Part shown: piece by piece, positions 59,933-64,000 of the stretch
Position numbering within the stretch: position 1 is the stretch's first letter
Layout of the letters: each line of letters starts with the position of its first letter
NCBI RefSeq assembly: GCF_001189535.1
Contig: NZ_CP012070.1
Coordinates: forward strand, 682,001 to 746,000
DNA length: 64,000 nt
Source: Arsenicicoccus sp. oral taxon 190
GTDB lineage: Bacteria; Actinomycetota; Actinomycetes; Actinomycetales; Dermatophilaceae
Direction of reading: 5' to 3'
Made by a program: the position numbers and the translations under genes
Notes under the pieces: model-generated
The model's input: the letters and a program-made list of their open reading frames with translations, nothing else
What the model was told of the DNA's origin: nothing
Databases searched by the model: none

Positions 59933-59943
59933 GCGGCTGAGGC

Positions 59944-59949
59944 TAGGGT
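59944..59949 (+). promoter_or_regulatory. Likely -10 box of a leaderless transcript
   Basis: TAGGGT, 7 nt before ATG 59957; a ribosome-site reading of AGGG is the alternative. Confidence 0.4.
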
Positions 59950-59956
59950 GCAGACC

Positions 59957-60685
59957 ATGGATGCAGCGCAGCGCCTGGAGGCCCTCCGCGCCGTCATCGC
60001 GGCGATCGCCGGCAACGGCCCCAACCTGTCCCCCGACGTGCCCGTCGAGACCTGCCCCGGGTGGACCGTGGAGGACGTCGTGGACCACCTCGGCCGGGTC
60101 CACCTGTGGGCCCGGCAGGCCACGCTCGGGACGACGCGGCCGCACCTCGGGCCGCGCGAGATGTCCGACGGCCAGACCCTGGGCGAGTGGTATGCCGCCT
60201 GCGGCAAGCAGCTGCTCGAGCGGCTGTCCGGGGCCGACGTGACCGAGGAGTGCTGGACCTTCGACCGGCAGGACCGCACGGTGGGCTTCTGGGTGCGGCG
60301 CCAGCTGCACGAGTCGACGATCCACTGGGCCGACCTGGCGCACGCCCACGGCGTCGAGGCCGAGATCACCCCCGAGGTGGCGGACGACGGGATCGACGAG
60401 CTGCTCCACCTCTTCGTCCCCAACCGCATCTCCGACCCGGCCAGGGCGCTGCCGCTGCCGCTCGCGATCCGGGCCACCGACACCGGGTCGGTGTGGTGCG
60501 TCCAGGAGGACGACGGCCAGGTCGTAGCGACCCGCGGCGAGGAGGGCGAGGTCGTCGGGGAGATCCGCAGCGGAGCGGTCGAGCTCTACCTGGCCCTGTG
60601 GGGTCGCGCCCCGCGCAGCAGCCTCCTGGTGGTGGGCGAGGGCGCGCCGGCGCGAGCCTTCCTGGCCGAGCAGCTCGTCCCCTAG
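59957..60685 (+). CDS. Maleylpyruvate isomerase/DinB-like protein (TIGR03083 type)
   Basis: 242 aa. N-terminal helical bundle with VETCPGWTVEDVVDHLGRVH (metal His) and a C-terminal region with VVGEIRSGAVELYLALWGR. Same superfamily as the 310-aa protein at 9382 but shorter. Substrate unknown, probably a mycothiol-related transferase or isomerase. Its stop is 74 bp from the convergent ABC-F gene, across an intergenic element. Confidence 0.82.
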   Translation: MDAAQRLEALRAVIAAIAGNGPNLSPDVPVETCPGWTVEDVVDHLGRVHLWARQATLGTTRPHLGPREMSDGQTLGEWYAACGKQLLERLSGADVTEECWTFDRQDRTVGFWVRRQLHESTIHWADLAHAHGVEAEITPEVADDGIDELLHLFVPNRISDPARALPLPLAIRATDTGSVWCVQEDDGQVVATRGEEGEVVGEIRSGAVELYLALWGRAPRSSLLVVGEGAPARAFLAEQLVP

Positions 60686-60706
60686 CGTGCTGAGCTGCCC
60701 GGCCGG

Positions 60707-60772
60707 CGGCCGCCGGCAGGGTGGATCGGCCGGCGGCCGCCGGTAGGGCACGTCCTCGGCTACCGGCGGCGG
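60707..60772. repeat. Bipalindromic intergenic element, copy 5 (degenerate)
   Basis: Two half-sites CGGCCGCCGGCAG (60707-60719) and CTACCGGCGGCGG (60760-60772) bound 66 bp, with a third CCGCCGGTAG inside and only GGATCGGCCGG of the core. The right end provides the TAG stop (60760-60762) of the ABC-F gene. Confidence 0.6.
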
Positions 60773-62472
60773 CGCACCCGCGTCTCGTCCCACACCGGCT
60801 CGTCCGACTCGTAGACCTCGCCGTCCGCCCCGAGCACCAGGAACCGGTCGAACCCCCGCGCGAACCACCGGTCGTGGGTGACCGCCAGCACCGTCCCCTC
60901 GAACGCCGCCAGCCCCTCCTCCAGCGCCTCCGCCGAGTGCAGGTCCAGGTTGTCCGTCGGCTCGTCGAGCAACAGCAGGGTCGCTCCGGACAGCTCCAGC
61001 ATGAGGATCTGGAACCTCGCCTGCTGGCCACCGCTCAGCGAGTCGAAGGTCTGCTCCGCCGACCGGGCCAGCTCGTACCGGTCGAGCACGCGAGCCGCCT
61101 CGTCCCGGGTCCGCCCCGCCCGGTGGTCGTCGCCGCGATGCAGGATGTCGAGGAGCGAGCGGCCGGCATACGCGTGGTGGTCGTGGGTCTGGGCGAACCA
61201 GCCTGGCCGGACCCGCGACCCGAGCCGTGCCAGGCCCGTATGCCGCACCCGGGGCGGCGTCGCGTCCCCCACCGGCTGGTGCTCGACGTCGGGGTCGGAC
61301 CCGCCGGCCGCGAGCAGCCGCAGGAGGTGCGACTTGCCGGAGCCGTTGGAGCCGAGGACGGCGACGCGCTCGCCGTACCAGACCTCGAGGTCGAACGGCC
61401 GCATCAGCGAATCAGCCTCTGCTGCGGTCGGATCCGGGGCCAGGAGCTCGAGCTGCTGACAGACGACGGCCCGCTTGGCGGTGCGACCACCGGTGAGCCG
61501 CATGCGGACTCGCTGCTCGCGGGCCACCTTCTCGGGAGGCCCGGCCTCCTCGAACCGCCGCATCCGGGTCTGGGCCGCCTGGTATCGCGCCGCCATGTCC
61601 GCGTTGTAGGCGGCCTTCTGCTTGTACATCAGCACGAGCTGCCGCAGCTTGGCGTGCTCCTCCTCCCAGCGCTTGAGCTGCTCCTCGAGGCGGGCGTTGC
61701 GCTCCGCACGGGCCTGGTGCCACGTCGCGAAGCTGCCGGGGTGGGTCCACGCGGTCGCGCCCGCCGCGCCGGGCTCGAGCGTGACGACGCGAGTCGCCGC
61801 CTGGCTCAACAGCTCTCGGTCGTGACTGACGAGCAGGACCGTCTTGGCGGTCTCGCGCAGGCGCTGCTCCAGCCACCGCTTGCCGGGGACGTCGAGGTAG
61901 TTGTCGGGCTCGTCGAGGAGCAGCACGTCGTCGGGTCCGCGGAGGAGGGCCTCGAGGACGAGGCGCTTCTGCTCGCCACCGGACAGGGTGGCGGCGCGGC
62001 GGTACTCCGCCTGCTGGAGCGGGACGCCGAGCGCCGCGACCGTGACGGTGTCCCAGAGGGTCTCGTAGTCGTAGCCGCCGGCGTCGCCCCAGTCGGCGAG
62101 GGCCTGGGCGTAGGCCATCTGGGCGGGTTCGTCGTCGACCTCCATGATCCGCAGCTCGGCCGCGTCGACGGCCTTGGCGGCGTGGGCGATCCGCTCGGGC
62201 GCCGCCTCGACGAGCAGGTCCCGGACGGTCTCGTCGCCGCGCACGCTGCCGATGAACTGCCGCATGGTGCCGAGGCCGCCCGACCTCGTGACGGCGCCGC
62301 CATGGGGGTCGAGGTCGCCCGCGACGATGCGCAGGAGCGTCGTCTTGCCGGTGCCGTTGGGGCCGACGAGGGCCACCACGGCGCCGTCGCCGACCCGGAA
62401 GCTCACCTCGTCGAGCAGCGGTCGCCCGTCGGGGAGGGTGAAGGAGATCTGGTTGAGGTCGAGGTGTCCCAC
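60760..62472 (-). CDS. ABC-F family ATP-binding protein
   Basis: 570 aa cytosolic twin-ATPase without membrane domains. First Walker A VGPNGTGKTTLLR near residue 35 with signature LSGGEQKRLVLEALL; a linker with many charged residues (RWEEEHAKLRQLVLMYKQK); second Walker A LGSNGSGKSHLLRLLA and signature LSGGQQARFQILML; each with LLDEP. ABC-F proteins act on the ribosome (translation factor or antibiotic protection) and this one resembles the Etta/Msr-like class; which is not settled. GTG 62472 is preferred to an upstream start because AGGGTGG precedes it and the extra residues are repeat-encoded. Confidence 0.87.
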   Translation of the reverse strand: MGHLDLNQISFTLPDGRPLLDEVSFRVGDGAVVALVGPNGTGKTTLLRIVAGDLDPHGGAVTRSGGLGTMRQFIGSVRGDETVRDLLVEAAPERIAHAAKAVDAAELRIMEVDDEPAQMAYAQALADWGDAGGYDYETLWDTVTVAALGVPLQQAEYRRAATLSGGEQKRLVLEALLRGPDDVLLLDEPDNYLDVPGKRWLEQRLRETAKTVLLVSHDRELLSQAATRVVTLEPGAAGATAWTHPGSFATWHQARAERNARLEEQLKRWEEEHAKLRQLVLMYKQKAAYNADMAARYQAAQTRMRRFEEAGPPEKVAREQRVRMRLTGGRTAKRAVVCQQLELLAPDPTAAEADSLMRPFDLEVWYGERVAVLGSNGSGKSHLLRLLAAGGSDPDVEHQPVGDATPPRVRHTGLARLGSRVRPGWFAQTHDHHAYAGRSLLDILHRGDDHRAGRTRDEAARVLDRYELARSAEQTFDSLSGGQQARFQILMLELSGATLLLLDEPTDNLDLHSAEALEEGLAAFEGTVLAVTHDRWFARGFDRFLVLGADGEVYESDEPVWDETRVRRRR

Positions 62473-62527
62473 GCCGGCCACCCTGGCATCAGTGTCCGGC
62501 GCGGCTCCACCGGTTTCGTGCTTCCGC

Positions 62528-62671
62528 CTACCGGCGGCAGCAGAATCCGCCGGGTTTCCTCGACCAGGCCGATCTGACCAAGGCCGGTCGATCTCACCAG
62601 GGCCGGTCGATCTCACCAAAGCCGGTCGACTTGACCAAAACCGGCCAATCTCACCAGGGCCGGTCGATGTG
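62528..62671. repeat. Bipalindromic element copy 6 running into a 19-bp tandem array
   Basis: CTACCGGCGGCAG (62528-62540), the family core (GAATCCGCCGGGTTTCC, GACCAGGCCGATCTG) to 62576, then five perfect-period 19-bp units (62577-62671) like ACCARRGCCGGTCGATCTC. A truncated 14-bp unit (ACCAGGCCGATCTG) lies just before. The unit shares GGCCGGTCGAT with the reverse complement of the element core (ATCGACCGGCC). Confidence 0.85.
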
Positions 62672-62763
62672 TCACGGAGGGGGCCGTATGCCGAGAGCCC
62701 GCCCGCCTCACGCAGGGATGGGCCCAGCCTCCCCCGACGGCTGGGCCCACCACGTCCCTGCGA

Positions 62764-63628
62764 TCAGCGCCCGCCCGTCGGCTGCCGGCCGCTCGTCGCG
62801 ACGTTGGGGGCGTTCCGCACCACGCGACCATCCGCGAGGGTGAGGTCATAGGTCTCGCCCGGGGACGGGGCATCGGCCGGGGTGGGGGTCGACGGCCACC
62901 AGGCAGCGAAGTTGCCGGCATTCACCGTCGCGTTGACGTCCCTGCCCTGGGTGCGGATGGTGACCGCCCTCACGCCCGGGCCCAGGCGGCCGGTGGTGAA
63001 GGAGTAGGTCCCCTCCGGTCCCGAGCTCTTGCCACCGCCCCAGGCCTCGATCTGCCCGTCCTTCAGTGCGACCGGTGCGGCCGAGGACGCGGTGGCCAGG
63101 CCGCCTGTGACGCCGTTGACCGTCGCCGGGTCCGACGTCGTGAAGAAGCACTGCTGGGTGCTGCCGTCCGGCGCGCTCATGGCCAGGAAGAGGAAGCCAC
63201 CGCGCTTCTCGGCGACGACGGTGCGCATGGTGTCCGGGTCGGTGGTCGGTCGCTGGTCGGCGACGTCCTTGGCCATGCGCGCCAGGTCGTCCCGCAGGTT
63301 GTCGAGGCACGCCTTCTCGGCCGTCGCGAGGGGCTTGGCCTCGACGGGCTGGGGGGTGGGGCTCCACGACGCATAGGCATGGGGCTCTCCCGGCCCATCC
63401 GCGAGGGCGAAGGCCAGTGCCAGCGCAGCCGCGGCACCGACGGGGACCAGCCACCGCACGACGCCAGGGCGGCGACGGCCTGCGGGCAGCTCGCTCAGGG
63501 TGCTGCCGGGTGCGGTCATCAGCTCGCTCAGCAGGGCTCTCCTGCGGGACCTGGTCGGGGCTGAGGTGGGCGTCCGCGACATCGAGCGATCGGAGGGCGG
63601 CGTCGAGCTGGTCGTCGGTGCAGGTCAT
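62764..63628 (-). pseudogene. Membrane-anchored anti-sigma-like/CU044-type protein, frameshifted
   Basis: From ATG 63628 (AGGAG 8 nt upstream) the frame starts MTCTDDQLDAALRSLDVADA, then HLSPDQV and shifts; one C less in the CCC near 63552 gives DQVRRRALLSELMTAPGSTL, which continues through a transmembrane helix (VPVGAAAALALAFALADG) and a ~190-residue outer domain to a stop at 62764. The arrangement, and the 4-bp overlap with the ECF sigma gene, suggest a membrane partner of that sigma factor. If not a sequence error, the gene is broken. Confidence 0.6.
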
Positions 63629-64000
63629 GACGAGATCTCCTGACGTGTGGGCGTGGACGCGGCGGTGCCGTCGAGGTGACGGCGCAGGGCCGCGCGGGCG
63701 CGGGACAGGCGGTGGCGGTAGGCCGTGGCGCTGATGTCGAGCACCCGGCCGGCGTGCTCGGACGTCAGGCCGTCCAGGGCCGTGAGCGCGATGACCTCCT
63801 GGTCCCGGGATCGAGGAGGTGCCAGGCGCGGGCCAGGTCGAGCCGGATGGCGCTGAGGTCGGCACCGTCGGGTGCCGCCTCCTCGGCCGGGCCCACGGTC
63901 GCCATACGCACACCGAGGGCCTCACGACGACGACCCGACCGGCGGTGATTGAGCAGGCAGTGATGGGTGATCCCGAACATCCACGCGCGGGCGTCGTCGA
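63625..64000 (-). pseudogene. ECF RNA polymerase sigma factor, partial and frameshifted
   Basis: Runs off the window. Visible residues: DDARAWMFGITHHCLLNHRR (end of sigma2), RLDLARAWHLLDP, then a shift; with one more G in the GGG near 63811 the frame goes on as GDQEVIALTALDGLTSEHAG, RVLDISATAYRHRLSRARAA and LRRHL, a full sigma4 region. Its stop overlaps the next gene by 4 bp (ATGA). A real one-base deletion or sequencing slip. Confidence 0.6.

Overview
This 64 kb window comes from a very GC-rich actinobacterium. Several genes point to a mycothiol- and F420-using member of the Micrococcales, perhaps the Intrasporangiaceae: an S-nitrosomycothiol reductase paired with an MBL-fold hydrolase, two DinB/mycothiol-dependent isomerase-type proteins, an F420-type LLM oxidoreductase, a CtaG/CopD fusion and a cydABDC locus with a Rex-type operator. 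The family-level placement is inference. I saw no rRNA, tRNA or CRISPR array.

Layout. 0-9.4 kb: glycine-betaine-type ABC transporter (partial), HAD hydrolase, a three-gene envelope-stress operon with ATGA overlaps, PPK2, a thioredoxin-NHL protein and a CopD-CtaG fusion. 9.4-14.5 kb: DinB-like enzyme, a MarR regulator with its DHA2 exporter, a methyltransferase and purU. 14.8-18.5 kb: branched-chain 2-oxoacid dehydrogenase operon bkdABC. 18.7-25.2 kb: Pro/Thr-rich exported protein, hisC, small membrane protein, GNAT-NUDIX protein coupled to an esterase, and an EamA exporter divergent from a CGNR zinc-finger regulator. 25.5-37.7 kb: an accessory-looking stretch with a YCII/ECF-sigma pair, an antitoxin/PIN-toxin pair, several small enzymes and regulators, and an unusual number of damaged genes. 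38.8-45.1 kb: phenylacetate genes paaN, paaH, paaI and paaK, with an IS256-family element between paaI and paaK. 45.2-52.1 kb: class IV aminotransferase, an MFS remnant, methyltransferase, ThrE exporter, MBL/mscR pair and galE. 52.2-58.4 kb: cydABDC. 58.4-64 kb: protein-tyrosine phosphatase, VOC protein, DinB-like protein, ABC-F ATPase, and an ECF-sigma/membrane-protein pair in which both genes carry apparent single-base frameshifts.

The most unusual content lies between the genes. (1) A ~63-bp intergenic element, bounded at each end by a 13-bp odd palindrome (CTACCGNCGGTAG), is present in whole or part six times and in both orientations. Its ends supply stop codons to two genes and the first bases of a likely -10 box to another. 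(2) A second hairpin family (arms like CGATCGTGGAC/GTCCACGATCG) occurs three or four times, and one copy lies in frame inside cydD, in the linker before the ATPase domain. (3) Several short tandem arrays (16, 18, 19 and 19 bp units) fill gaps between genes. (4) At least sixteen genes have a TANNNT hexamer 6-8 nt before the start codon and no obvious Shine-Dalgarno, which suggests wide use of leaderless mRNAs.
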